Shown here piece by piece: positions 9,370-18,209 of a stretch of 64,000 bases of DNA. The stretch spans positions 1 through 64,000 of the forward strand of contig NZ_BAABFC010000010.1 in assembly GCF_039540575.1 (NCBI RefSeq). Direction: 5' to 3'. Under the pieces are notes generated by a model that was not told the DNA's origin, did no database searches, and saw only the letters and a list, made by a program, of their open reading frames with translations. Each line of letters opens with the position of its first letter. Positions within the stretch are counted from its first letter, which is position 1. A program made the position numbers and the translations under genes. The stretch is from Pseudaeromonas paramecii. GTDB lineage: Bacteria > Pseudomonadota > Gammaproteobacteria > Enterobacterales > Aeromonadaceae.

Positions 9370-9395
9370 AAAAAGCCGGTTCGCCGGCTTTTTTT
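9370..9395 (+). terminator. Rho-independent terminator after upp
   Basis: AAAAAGCCGG-TTCG-CCGGCTTTTTTT: ten-pair stem, stable UUCG-type tetraloop and T-run. Confidence 0.95.
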
Positions 9396-9477
9396 GAGCC
9401 TGGGATCCTGGCTGCCTTGCCGGGCTAGTCGCGAAAACGCTATGATTCGACAACAATTTTAAGCTGGAATGCCCGCC

Positions 9478-10515
9478 ATGAACCGGATCTTAGTGCTGCT
9501 CCTGAGCCTGCTTTCCTTCACCGCCTTGGCCACTGATAGCCTCTATCGCGTAGCGGTTCCTGCCCAGGGCGTCCCGTTGCTGGATGCCCAGCACCAGGCC
9601 CTGGCTCAGGTGATCACCCGCATGAGTGGCTTACAGGATCCCTTGTCCAACCCCACCTTGTCGGCCGCCGTACAGGCGGGCCAGGCTGACGTGATCCAGG
9701 AGTACAGCTATCAGGAGGGGGCGGCGGGACGCGAGATGGCGGTGCTGTTCAAGCCCGAGGCGGTGAAGCAACTGCTGGCTCAGGCCAAGTTGCCGATATG
9801 GGAGTCGCCGCGCCCCAAGGTGCTGTTCTGGTTGGTGAGTGAGGATCGTCTGGTTCCCGACGAAGACAAGGCCGGCTGGTCTGACCGTTTTGCCCTGCAG
9901 GGCCAGCGCTGGGCGATCCCTGTCCGCTTTCCCCTAATGGATCTGGATGACATTGAGCTCGCCAAGCCCGAGCTGGTGACCCAAGGCCTGTTGGCGCCCC
10001 TGCTCAAGGCCAGTCAGCGCTATGAGGCCGATGCCCTGGTATTGGGGCGGCTGTATCAAAAAGACGATGCCTGGTGGCTGGATTGGACCCTGCATACCTC
10101 GGCCAATAAGGGCACGGCCCTGGGCAGTGGGCGGGCCAAAGGGGAGCCGGACGCCGTGGTGGCTCAGGTGATGCAGGGGCTGCTGGCCTACTTTGTGGAT
10201 ACCTATGGGCAGGGGGGCAGCGCCCCAGCGAGTGACGAACAGACCGCCCTGACACCAGGCAGTGGTAGTCAAATTCAGCTGGTGGTGGATGGGCTTAAGC
10301 AACTGTCTGACCTGCTGGCAGCACGCAGTGCCCTGGACGCCACTCAGGCGCTGCAGGGGCTCAATGTTGTCAGCATGGCCGGGGATAGCGTCATCTTCAG
10401 TGCCACCCTGGCCACGGATGACGGCAAACTGCGGAACGCCCTGCGCCTGGATCATCGCTTCACGCCGGTAACCGATGCCAATCAGCCGTTCCATTTCCAG
10501 TGGCAAGGGCAGTGA
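9478..10515 (+). CDS. DUF2066 domain-containing exported protein
   Basis: A 345-residue protein with a clear signal peptide (MNRILVLLLSLLSFTALA, then TDSLYRVAVP). The body matches the DUF2066 family: the VPAQGVPLLDAQHQALAQVI repeat-like start and PKVLFWLVSEDRLVP in the middle. Function is unknown. Gammaproteobacteria such as Shewanella and Vibrio often keep such a gene directly before hda, as here (9-base gap). An ATG three codons upstream is an alternative start; this one was preferred because it begins the signal peptide directly and has TGGA at better spacing. Confidence 0.8.
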   Translation: MNRILVLLLSLLSFTALATDSLYRVAVPAQGVPLLDAQHQALAQVITRMSGLQDPLSNPTLSAAVQAGQADVIQEYSYQEGAAGREMAVLFKPEAVKQLLAQAKLPIWESPRPKVLFWLVSEDRLVPDEDKAGWSDRFALQGQRWAIPVRFPLMDLDDIELAKPELVTQGLLAPLLKASQRYEADALVLGRLYQKDDAWWLDWTLHTSANKGTALGSGRAKGEPDAVVAQVMQGLLAYFVDTYGQGGSAPASDEQTALTPGSGSQIQLVVDGLKQLSDLLAARSALDATQALQGLNVVSMAGDSVIFSATLATDDGKLRNALRLDHRFTPVTDANQPFHFQWQGQ

Positions 10516-10524
10516 GGTGATTGG

Positions 10525-11232
10525 ATGAGTGAACATCACCCCGCCCAGCTCTCCTTGGCGGTGCAGCTGCCGGACGATGAAACCTTCGCCAGCTTTTATC
10601 CTGGCGAGAATGCCCAGCTCATCACCACCCTGAAAAACGCCGCCATCGGCCAGGGGGCGCCCTTGCTGTTCTTCTGGGGGACGGGAGGCTCGGGACGCAG
10701 TCATCTGCTGCACGCCACCTGTGCCGAGGTCAATGCCACCGGCGAGGCGGCGCTGTACATTCCGCTGGAGCAGCATGAGCGTTTCGACCCCAGGATACTG
10801 GAAGAGATGGAGCAGCTGCCCCTGGTGTGTCTGGATAACCTGGATGCCATCGCCGGCCACCGGCTATGGGAGGAGTCACTGTTCGACTTCTTCAATCGCT
10901 GGAAGGAGAACAACCGCGGCTCGCTGATCGTCACTGCCGATACGGCACCGCGCAAGCTCGGGCTCTGTCTGCCGGATCTGGCCTCGCGGCTGGACTGGGG
11001 GCTGGCGTTTCAACTGCATGAACTGGATGACGAGGGCAAACTGGGGGCCTTGCAATTACGGGCCGCGTTGCGGGGATTCAAGTTGCCGGTGGATGCCGGT
11101 CGCTTCCTGCTCAATCGCCTCTCCCGTGACATGCGCACCCTGCTGCAAAGCCTGGATGAGCTGGACAAGGCCTCGTTGCACGCCAAGCGCAAACTGACCA
11201 TTCCCTTCATCAAGGAAATCCTCGGCCTGTAA
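10525..11232 (+). CDS. hda: DnaA inactivator Hda
   Basis: A 235-residue DnaA-paralogous AAA+ protein that binds the beta clamp and stimulates ATP hydrolysis by DnaA after replication starts (RIDA). The clamp-binding motif QLSLAV sits at residues 8-13. The P-loop region is degenerate (FFWGTGGSGRSHLLHA). LVCLDNLDAIAG resembles Walker B, and LPDLASRLDWG includes the box VII arginine. The C-terminus RKLTIPFIKEIL matches E. coli Hda closely. It closely follows the DUF2066 gene. Confidence 0.95.
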   Translation: MSEHHPAQLSLAVQLPDDETFASFYPGENAQLITTLKNAAIGQGAPLLFFWGTGGSGRSHLLHATCAEVNATGEAALYIPLEQHERFDPRILEEMEQLPLVCLDNLDAIAGHRLWEESLFDFFNRWKENNRGSLIVTADTAPRKLGLCLPDLASRLDWGLAFQLHELDDEGKLGALQLRAALRGFKLPVDAGRFLLNRLSRDMRTLLQSLDELDKASLHAKRKLTIPFIKEILGL

Positions 11233-11262
11233 CCCATGATGGCCCGGACGGGCCATCATGGG
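11233..11262. repeat. Perfect 30-base inverted repeat between hda and arsC
   Basis: Two perfect 14-base arms (CCCATGATGGCCCG and its complement) around a GA centre begin right after the hda stop. Neither side has a T-run. It may be a convergent-gene 3' stabiliser, a factor-dependent terminator or a protein site. Confidence 0.6.
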
Positions 11263-11270
11263 TGCTGACG

Positions 11271-11618
11271 TCAGAGGATCTCCAGCACCTGCTCCGGCGG
11301 CCGGCCGAGGCGAGCCTGTTCCCCCTTGACCACCAGGGGGCGCTCCAGCAGCGCCGGATGCGCCACCAGCTGGGCCAAGAGTTGCTCTTCGCTCACGCTC
11401 GGCTCCTGCAGCCCCAACTCCTTGAACAGCTCATCTTTGCTGCGCATCATCTGCCGGAATGAAGCAAAGCCCAGCTTCTGCTTGAGTACCCGTAGCTCGT
11501 CGGCGCTCGGCGGGGTGGTCAGGTAGGTGATTATCGTCGGCGTCAGTCCGCGGGCCTCCAGCAGGGCGAGGGTCTCTCGGCTCTTGGAGCAGCGGGGGTT
11601 GTGGTAGATGGTCAGCAT
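11271..11618 (-). CDS. arsC: ArsC-family (arsenate reductase-like) protein YfgD
   Basis: A 115-residue thioredoxin-fold protein of the glutaredoxin-dependent ArsC family. The active-site cysteine is Cys10 in HNPRCSKSRET, and the family proline region RPLVVKGEQARLGRPPE is present. AGGAGG lies four bases before ATG. It follows bepA by 19 bases with no other arsenic-resistance genes, as for E. coli yfgD. Its true substrate may therefore not be arsenate. Confidence 0.88.
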   Translation of the reverse strand: MLTIYHNPRCSKSRETLALLEARGLTPTIITYLTTPPSADELRVLKQKLGFASFRQMMRSKDELFKELGLQEPSVSEEQLLAQLVAHPALLERPLVVKGEQARLGRPPEQVLEIL

Positions 11619-11637
11619 GGGGCCTCCTGGATTGCTG

Positions 11638-13089
11638 TTAACGCTTTAGGGTGTCATCCAGTTGCTTGGCCGATTGCAACTGGGCGATGCGGGCATCAAT
11701 GCGCGCCTGCATCATCTTGTCGGTGGTGGAGGCCCGCGCCGTGTTGAGATCATCTGTGGCCTTCTGATAGTCACTGCGCAGGGCAAAATACTCGGCCCGG
11801 GCGGTGAACAATTGGGCGCGGTTGCCGGTCTGCTGGGCGGCGTCCGCCAGCATGCGCCAGGCGAGATCATTTTCCGTATGGCTACGGGTGAAACGCTCCA
11901 GCAGCTGCTCTGCCTCCTTGGCCCGGCCTGCTTCCATGAAGGCGCTGGCCAGGTTGAACACCACTACTTCGTTGTCGGGCATATCGGCCAGCCGTTTCTG
12001 CAGCCGCTTGATGGCGCTGTCATACTGCTTGTTGGCCACATCCAGATCGGTCAGGGAGTCCAGAATGAAGAGATCATCTGGATAGTGCCGGCCAAGATCA
12101 GCCAACAAGCTAGCGGCGTCGCTGGGTTTCCCCTGGGTCAGGCGGATCAGGGCCTGACCATAACGGGCGGCCATCTGCTGCTGACTGCCTGGCTGGCTTA
12201 GCCGCTTGCCGTACTCATCATACAGGCCATTGAGATCCAGCTTGCTGTAGCGCACCTGGATCCGCGCCTTGGCAAAATAGAAGTCGATGTTATCCGCGGC
12301 GGTGCGTCTGGGATAGTTGCTGGCGCGATTGCGCGCTTCGGCGATACGGGTTTCCGGCAGGGGATGGGTCAACAGCATCTCGGGCACCTTGCTGTCGTAA
12401 CGACTCTGGGCGGCCAATTTTTCAAAGAAGCTGCCCATGCCCTTGGGGTCAAATCCCGCGTTGTAGAGCAGTCCCATGCCGATGCGGTCGGCCTCGAATT
12501 CGTTGTCCCGGGTGTAGTTGATGGCACTTTGCATCTGGATCCCCAGGGTGGCCTGCATGGCAGCAATCCCGGCGGTGGGATTGATGATGGCCAGGGCGAT
12601 GGAGCCGGCCAACCCGGCCAGGGTCAGGGGCGTTGAGCGGGTCTGAGCTTCCATGTAGCGGGCAATGTGGCGTTGCGTCACATGGGAGATTTCGTGGGCC
12701 AACACCCCGGCCAGCTCGCTCTCGTTGTCGGCATACAGAAATAGGCCTGTGTGCACCTTGACGCGCCCGCCAAGGAAGGCGGCGGCATTGATGCTGTTGT
12801 CTCGCACCAGAAAGAAGGTGAACGGGAAGCGGACATCGTTGGCCTGGCCGACCAGCCGCTGCCCGAGTCCGCTGAGGTACTCGTTGAGCACAGGATCATC
12901 CACCATGGGCAGACTGGCGCGGGCAAAGCGCATGAAGGCTTCGCCATAGAGCCGCTCCTGATCGATGGACAGGGCGCTAACCCCGGCCGTGCCTATGTCA
13001 GGCAACTGATCATCTGCCAGGATCTGACTCTGGGTCATGAGCAAACCGGCCAGCAGGACGGTTTGCAGTAGGCGACGGGAAATAGACAA
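11638..13089 (-). CDS. bepA: Periplasmic chaperone/metalloprotease BepA
   Basis: A 483-residue M48 zinc protease with C-terminal TPR repeats. It assists LptD maturation and degrades stalled outer-membrane proteins. The zinc motif HEISH (in LAGVLAHEISHVTQRHIA) and the third ligand region NEFEADRIGM are intact. TPR-like helices fill the last 200 residues. A TTG start was chosen: AGGAG lies five bases upstream, and it gives a proper signal peptide (SRRLLQTVLLAGLLMTQSQILA) and a length near the 487 of E. coli. Upstream ATG and GTG starts would add 53 non-conserved residues. Confidence 0.93.
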   Translation of the reverse strand: MSISRRLLQTVLLAGLLMTQSQILADDQLPDIGTAGVSALSIDQERLYGEAFMRFARASLPMVDDPVLNEYLSGLGQRLVGQANDVRFPFTFFLVRDNSINAAAFLGGRVKVHTGLFLYADNESELAGVLAHEISHVTQRHIARYMEAQTRSTPLTLAGLAGSIALAIINPTAGIAAMQATLGIQMQSAINYTRDNEFEADRIGMGLLYNAGFDPKGMGSFFEKLAAQSRYDSKVPEMLLTHPLPETRIAEARNRASNYPRRTAADNIDFYFAKARIQVRYSKLDLNGLYDEYGKRLSQPGSQQQMAARYGQALIRLTQGKPSDAASLLADLGRHYPDDLFILDSLTDLDVANKQYDSAIKRLQKRLADMPDNEVVVFNLASAFMEAGRAKEAEQLLERFTRSHTENDLAWRMLADAAQQTGNRAQLFTARAEYFALRSDYQKATDDLNTARASTTDKMMQARIDARIAQLQSAKQLDDTLKR

Positions 13090-13342
13090 GATGACTCCTG
13101 ATAATCCGTGATGAGCGTGGGCAGCATACTCCGGCGCTTTACCTGACCTCAAGCCTTGTTTGGTGTGAGGCATGGCAAGAAAAACCTTATCTCTCTTGTA
13201 GATGCGCAGACGCCACCTGGCGGTGGGCTGTCCAGCAGCCGGCGACAAGGGTACACTCGTCGAGGTCGTCGGCTACCCTTGGGGGGTAGCCTTGAGTGAA
13301 TCGTCGTTTGAGTCACCCGCCGAGGCGGACGTAGGGCCTTTT

Positions 13343-14413
13343 ATGTTGAATATGCTGGTTGAGTGGTACAAGCGCAGCTTTGCCGATCCGGATGCCGTGA
13401 CCCTGTTCTTGCTGCTGTTGGGCGGCTTTTTGCTCATTTATTTCTACGGGGACCTGCTGGCGCCGGGTCTGGCAGCCCTGGTGATCGCCTATCTGCTGGA
13501 GTGGCCGGTGGTGCGTCTGATGCGCTTGGGCTGCTCCCGCAGCCTGGCGGCCTCATTGATCTCTATCCTCTTCATTGGGCTCATGTTGTTGCTCTTGGTG
13601 GGGATACTGCCCACCATGTTTCGCCAAGGGATCAACCTGGCCAAGGAGGCACCCATCATGTTGGCCAATGCCACCGAGTACCTTAAGCGGTTGCCGGAGT
13701 CTTACCCGGATCTGGTGGATGTCACCCTGGTGGAGAGTCTGATCAGCACGCTGCAGGCCCGCCTGCTCAAGACCGGCGAGTTGTTAGTGTCCGCTTCCTT
13801 GAGCTCGCTGGTCAACGTGGCCATGGTGTTGGTCTATGCCATTCTGGTGCCCTTGCTGGTGTTCTTCATGCTGAAGGACAAACAACTGCTGTTAGCGACC
13901 GTGAGTCGTTTTCTCCCGCTCAATCGGGCGTTGATCACCCTGGTCTGGGGGGAGATGAATGAGCAGATCGTCAACTATATCCGGGGCAAGGTGATCCACA
14001 TCTTGGTGGTGAGCCTAGTCAATTATGTGGTGTTTGCCCTGATGGGCATCAATTACGCCCTGCTGCTGGGGGTGGGGGTCGGGCTGTCGGTCTTGATCCC
14101 CTATGTGGGGGCCGTGGTCATTACCGTACCCGTGGTGGTGGTGGGCTTGTTCCAGTGGGGCTGGTCGGCCGACTTCGCCTACCTGATGCTGGCGTATCTG
14201 GTGGTGCAGGGACTGGATGCCAACTTACTGGTACCCCTGTTGTTTTCTGAAGCCATGAACCTGCACCCCATCGCCATCATACTGGCGGTGCTCATCTTCG
14301 GTGGCCTGTGGGGCTTCTGGGGGGTGTTTTTTGCCATTCCCTTGGCCACCTTGGTCAAGGCGGTCGTCAATGCCTGGCCGCGGCATGGCAATCTGCCGGC
14401 CCAGCAAGACTAG
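13343..14413 (+). CDS. perM: AI-2E family transporter PerM
   Basis: A 356-residue inner-membrane protein with about eight hydrophobic segments and the PerM/AI-2E family signature VLIPYVGAVVITVPVV. Conserved blocks include NYIRGKVIHILVV and FGGLWGFWGVFFAIPLATLVKA. The start MLNMLVEWYKRSFADPDAV aligns with E. coli PerM, replacing a longer in-frame start without similarity. The transported substrate is not known for this clade. It is divergent from bepA, as in E. coli. The C-terminus runs nearly into the convergent cnoX gene. Confidence 0.9.
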   Translation: MLNMLVEWYKRSFADPDAVTLFLLLLGGFLLIYFYGDLLAPGLAALVIAYLLEWPVVRLMRLGCSRSLAASLISILFIGLMLLLLVGILPTMFRQGINLAKEAPIMLANATEYLKRLPESYPDLVDVTLVESLISTLQARLLKTGELLVSASLSSLVNVAMVLVYAILVPLLVFFMLKDKQLLLATVSRFLPLNRALITLVWGEMNEQIVNYIRGKVIHILVVSLVNYVVFALMGINYALLLGVGVGLSVLIPYVGAVVITVPVVVVGLFQWGWSADFAYLMLAYLVVQGLDANLLVPLLFSEAMNLHPIAIILAVLIFGGLWGFWGVFFAIPLATLVKAVVNAWPRHGNLPAQQD

Positions 14414-14432
14414 GCCGGCCAAGTGGAAACCT

Positions 14433-15275
14433 TTAGTACAACAGGGAGTAGAGCTTGCGCCGGTAGGCCGAGGCTTCCGGCGCGCCGTTCATGCTGGCCA
14501 GGATATCGAGAAATATCTTCTTGGCATCACCACCGTTGAGGTCCCGCTGCAGCAGCGGGAACAACATCTCCAGGGCGTCGACAGGGCGCCCGGCCTGGCT
14601 GTATTGCACGGCCAGTTCTTCCTTCAGGGTGCGGTTGTCCGGCTCCTGGGTCAGGCGTTGCTCCAGCGCCTGGATCTCCGGGCTGTCGGCTGCTTGCTCT
14701 GCCAACTCCAGGGCCGACACCAGTCGTTGATAATCCGAGTCCTGATCCACCATGGGGATCTGACTCAGCCAGTTGCGACACGGCTCCAGTTGCTTGGCGC
14801 CCAGGGTGGATTCTGCCAATGCCAACTTGATATCGCTGCGTTCCGGGGCCTGTTCGTTGGCCAGCAGCAGCAGCTTGAGTGCGGCAGAATACTGTTGCTG
14901 CGCCATCTGGCTGCGGGCTTCCTCAAGCCAGAGGTCGGCCTGACTGGGCAGAAAGGCCTGCAGCATCTGACGAATGGCCTCTTCGGGCTGTGGCCCCTGC
15001 AGCGCATCCACGGGACGGCCCTGTTGGAAGATCACCAGTGCTGGCAGCGCCTGCAAGCCAATTTGCATGGCCAGGCCCTGCAATTGCGGATTGGCCACGT
15101 CGACACGAGCCAGGGTGAGGTGCGGATTGGCCGGACCAATCAACTGCTCCAGCAATTGCCCCATAGGGCGGCAGTCGGGTAACTCATCGGCATAAAAGAA
15201 AACGGCGACAGGTTGATTGACCGAGGCCTCAACAAGGGCGGAACGAAAATTCTCTGGGGTGATATCAACGATCAT
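14433..15275 (-). CDS. cnoX: Thioredoxin-fold chaperedoxin CnoX (YbbN)
   Basis: A 280-residue protein with an N-terminal thioredoxin fold (residues 1-110) and C-terminal TPR helices (to 280). In E. coli the homologue binds GroEL and protects clients during hypochlorous stress. The active site reads ELPDCRPM: only the second cysteine (Cys35) of CxxC is kept, comparable with SQHC in E. coli. The cis-proline region ALPALVIFQQGRPVD and GPQPEEAIRQML are conserved. It is last of four minus-strand genes; the gap from the PPTase gene is 57 bases. Confidence 0.88.
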   Translation of the reverse strand: MIVDITPENFRSALVEASVNQPVAVFFYADELPDCRPMGQLLEQLIGPANPHLTLARVDVANPQLQGLAMQIGLQALPALVIFQQGRPVDALQGPQPEEAIRQMLQAFLPSQADLWLEEARSQMAQQQYSAALKLLLLANEQAPERSDIKLALAESTLGAKQLEPCRNWLSQIPMVDQDSDYQRLVSALELAEQAADSPEIQALEQRLTQEPDNRTLKEELAVQYSQAGRPVDALEMLFPLLQRDLNGGDAKKIFLDILASMNGAPEASAYRRKLYSLLY

Positions 15276-15332
15276 GGATTTGCCAGTTAGTGTTGGTCAG
15301 TAGAGCCAATATGGCGGCAGCGGCGGCGGCTT

Positions 15333-16010
15333 TCAAGGGCTCAGCCATTGCGGGGTAAGGGGCGGTAGGGGGATGGCACCCTGGATTGCTAAGGCCAGAT
15401 GCATATCACTCATCTGCCAGTTGGCCAGCTGATAGTCATGCTCATCCAGTTGGTTGAGTACCAGCTGCGGTGGATGGCGTTGGACGCTAAAGCGCGCCAG
15501 TCCGGCCTGCAGGCCGCCGCCATGAGCCTTTAAGACGGCTTCCTTGAGGCACCAGAGTTGGAGAAAGGCCGTGGTTTGTTCTTCCGGTGCCAGACTGGCC
15601 AGGTCGTCATATTCGCTTTGCGCAAAGAAGCGTTTGGCCAACAACCGCGCACGGGGTTGCTGGCGTGTCACCTCTATGTCCACGCCCAAGGGGCGGGCCG
15701 CGAATCCCAAAGCGAGCCAGTCACCGCTGTGGCTTAGATTGAAGTACTGTTCGCCATTGACCAACTCCGGACGACCGTGGGGACCAATGCATAATGTCAG
15801 TTTTGAGGGTGAACAATCTAGCCGAACAGCGAGACGTTGCCGGAGCAGGTAGCGACCCAAGGCATAGCTGCGTTGTCGGTCTGGATGGCTGAAGTCTGCA
15901 CATTTCTTCCGTTCATCTGGTGACAGTGCCTCGAGCAGTTGCGCCAGGGGCACCGTCTGCCACTGGCTGATACGGCATAGGTAGAGGCTGACATCCGAAC
16001 AGGTCGCCAT
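15333..16010 (-). CDS. 4'-phosphopantetheinyl transferase, Sfp type
   Basis: A 225-residue enzyme that moves phosphopantetheine from CoA to a carrier-protein serine. Core motifs are present: GPHGRPEL, NLSHSGDWLALGF, LGVDIEV with Mg-binding Asp/Glu, and LWCLKEAVLKAHG with catalytic Glu and Lys. Its size suits Sfp/AcpT rather than the smaller AcpS. No carrier protein, polyketide or non-ribosomal peptide gene lies nearby, so the partner is unknown. A TTG two codons upstream is an alternative start. The yejM stop is 8 bases before the ATG. Confidence 0.9.
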   Translation of the reverse strand: MATCSDVSLYLCRISQWQTVPLAQLLEALSPDERKKCADFSHPDRQRSYALGRYLLRQRLAVRLDCSPSKLTLCIGPHGRPELVNGEQYFNLSHSGDWLALGFAARPLGVDIEVTRQQPRARLLAKRFFAQSEYDDLASLAPEEQTTAFLQLWCLKEAVLKAHGGGLQAGLARFSVQRHPPQLVLNQLDEHDYQLANWQMSDMHLALAIQGAIPLPPLTPQWLSP

Positions 16011-16018
16011 GGCCAATG

Positions 16019-17884
16019 TTATGGCGCTGTGGTGAAACGCTTGAGCTGATTCATGACCCGCACCAACATGGCCATGTTGGGTTTGGCATCCGCTTGAGGG
16101 CGGTAGTTTGTCCGGTCGCGAATGCTGAAGTCGCCCTGGCGATTGAATTCGGTGATGGTGTGACTGTCATAGACCACATAGCGATGCGTATTCCCAAGCA
16201 AGGCCCAATCTGGCCGTTCCGCGCTTAAGAGGTCGGTGCCGATACTGTAATCCTGTGGGTCGGACACGACACCCAGTAATCGGCCCAGCAGGGTGGCGGC
16301 CAGATCCTGGTGCCGGGTGGGGTAGTCGAGGCGGTTGGCTGCCATACCCGGCCAAGCCAACACCAAGGGTACTTGCAGTTGCGCCGGCGCATAGCGTTGT
16401 CCTGCCCCCCAGAATGGGCCTTGGTTGTCACCCAGCTCGACGCCGTGATCCGAGGTGATGACCACAACGGTATTGTTGCTGAGTCCTTGGCTGGCTAGCC
16501 GATCAAATAACTCGCCTAATAACTGATCAACATAAAAGACAGCATTTTTGTAGCGATTGCGAAGACTAGCGGCCGCCTGTTCATTCTGAGGCCGCGACCA
16601 ATTGGCCTGGGCCGATTCCGGTTGGTATGGGCCTTTAAATTCGGCAGGCAAGGCAAGGGTTTGTGGCGTCCCCATCTCAACATAGGAAAACCAGGGGCGA
16701 GGGCCTGTTTGTTGCGCCAGCCAGGTTTGCCATTGGTGTAGCGTTTGTGCATCGGTTTGGCTATGTGAAGGACTGCGCTCATCTGCATCAAGTCGCAATC
16801 CTGCAAACAGCGTGTGCTGGTAACCCGAGTGTGCCATGTCATGGCCGGCAAAGGCAGAAATCAGGTAATCCTGCCGTTGTAATTCGTCGAGCAGCGCGGG
16901 TGGAACCCGCTCATGAGCAAACAGAGGCTGATATTGACCAGGCAGGCCGTAAAACAGACTGAACAGGCTGCTGGCCGTGTCGTTATCACCGGCGAGGTGA
17001 TTGGTGAATAACTGGTGCTGGCTGGCGTAACGGGCCAAGTTTGGCATATCAATGTTATTCAACAGGTCGGCACGAAGGTCCCGCACAACTACCAGCAACA
17101 GATTGTAATGGCTTTGTGGCATTGCCACTTCCAGGGGGGCCAGCGGATAACGAACCGACTGGTGATGATCTACGTCAGGTCTGTTCTTCTGAGCTTGCCG
17201 ATAGGCGTCAAGATCAAGCCAACCATGCTTGGCCAGGAAAGATCGGGCCGTCATGGGGTAGGAGAGCGGGAAATTGGCTTTCTGCTCCGTGATCGGCGCA
17301 TAGAGGTTAGCATCGGCCCAAATATGGGTTAAATGATTGAGCAGAAAGCAGATCACGAAGATACCAGCGAGGGACTTACCCAGGTTTTTGGGCCGCCGAC
17401 GGAACTGCATCTTCCAGCCGTAATAAGACAGCAGTAATTCCACGCTGAAAAACAAGGGCACGCAGACAAACAGCAGACTCCAATTTAGCTCTGCTTTGGA
17501 CTGAGCCTGCTGGAATAGTATCTCCCAGATCACTGGGTTGATATGGAACTTAAACTCTTTGTAAATTTGTGTATCAATCAGTAGCAGTGTCATTACACAG
17601 GTGGCAATGAATACGGCAGACAAGCGTAACCAGCGCTGATTCTGAATCAAAAAACTCAGCGGAAAGAGTGTCAGCAGAAAAATAAGAAAGCCAATGAAAC
17701 CGAAGTGACCAACCCAGCTCACCAGCAAATAGGCAACACCAAGCGTCGTTTCGGGCCAGGGGTTGGCGAAGACATACCGTGATGCTAGCACCAGCGCCAG
17801 CAGTATATTGAAAAAGGTAAACCAATGACCCCAGCTAATCAGACGGGAGAGGCTATCACGGTTGATGTTACCTAGGCTAAGCAT
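16019..17884 (-). CDS. yejM: Inner-membrane sulfatase-fold protein YejM (PbgA/LapC)
   Basis: A 621-residue protein with five N-terminal membrane segments (residues about 20-195) and a periplasmic alkaline-phosphatase/sulfatase-like domain. In E. coli this protein senses LPS at the inner membrane and, through LapB and FtsH, tunes LpxC stability. The sulfatase-like core VVVITSDHGVELGDNQG is visible, but the usual catalytic CxPxR motif is absent. It lies downstream of yejL, as in E. coli, with a 30-base gap. Confidence 0.92.
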   Translation of the reverse strand: MLSLGNINRDSLSRLISWGHWFTFFNILLALVLASRYVFANPWPETTLGVAYLLVSWVGHFGFIGFLIFLLTLFPLSFLIQNQRWLRLSAVFIATCVMTLLLIDTQIYKEFKFHINPVIWEILFQQAQSKAELNWSLLFVCVPLFFSVELLLSYYGWKMQFRRRPKNLGKSLAGIFVICFLLNHLTHIWADANLYAPITEQKANFPLSYPMTARSFLAKHGWLDLDAYRQAQKNRPDVDHHQSVRYPLAPLEVAMPQSHYNLLLVVVRDLRADLLNNIDMPNLARYASQHQLFTNHLAGDNDTASSLFSLFYGLPGQYQPLFAHERVPPALLDELQRQDYLISAFAGHDMAHSGYQHTLFAGLRLDADERSPSHSQTDAQTLHQWQTWLAQQTGPRPWFSYVEMGTPQTLALPAEFKGPYQPESAQANWSRPQNEQAAASLRNRYKNAVFYVDQLLGELFDRLASQGLSNNTVVVITSDHGVELGDNQGPFWGAGQRYAPAQLQVPLVLAWPGMAANRLDYPTRHQDLAATLLGRLLGVVSDPQDYSIGTDLLSAERPDWALLGNTHRYVVYDSHTITEFNRQGDFSIRDRTNYRPQADAKPNMAMLVRVMNQLKRFTTAP

Positions 17885-17914
17885 ATGTATTCGTCGTTCT
17901 GCTGGCGGATAAAC

Positions 17915-18139
17915 TTAGTGAGAGGTCGATTTCATTGAGGCGGTGAGTGCCGCAGCAAAACTAGCGGCCAGTGCGGGTGCCTGACTCGGTGGGACCTGTG
18001 TCTGAAGCAGATGGGTCGTCAGGTTGCCCAATGCCAGCAGGCTTAGATCGACAGGGCACTGGTGCTTGAGCAGAACCATTTGCAGCTCTTGCATGATGGT
18101 TTCGACTTGTTGGTTCTTGTATTTGGATACCATTGGCAT
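17915..18139 (-). CDS. yejL: YejL family protein (DUF1414)
   Basis: A 74-residue protein aligning with E. coli YejL along its whole length: MPMVSKYKNQQVETIMQEL, then KHQCPVDLSLLALGNLTTHL, then a small-residue C-terminal helix. The ATG is preceded by AGGAG. A longer in-frame extension upstream has no similarity and is rejected. Molecular function is unknown; it always travels with yejM. Confidence 0.9.
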   Translation of the reverse strand: MPMVSKYKNQQVETIMQELQMVLLKHQCPVDLSLLALGNLTTHLLQTQVPPSQAPALAASFAAALTASMKSTSH

Positions 18140-18209
18140 GTTGTGACGCTCTCCTGTCTGCAAAGGGGTATATACTACGCCATCCCAAACACTAACACTA
18201 TCTGTGACT

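Noticed and set aside
13090..13248. N-terminal extension of bepA from an upstream start
   Set aside because: Adds 53 residues before the signal peptide with no similarity to BepA and would cover the perM promoter region.
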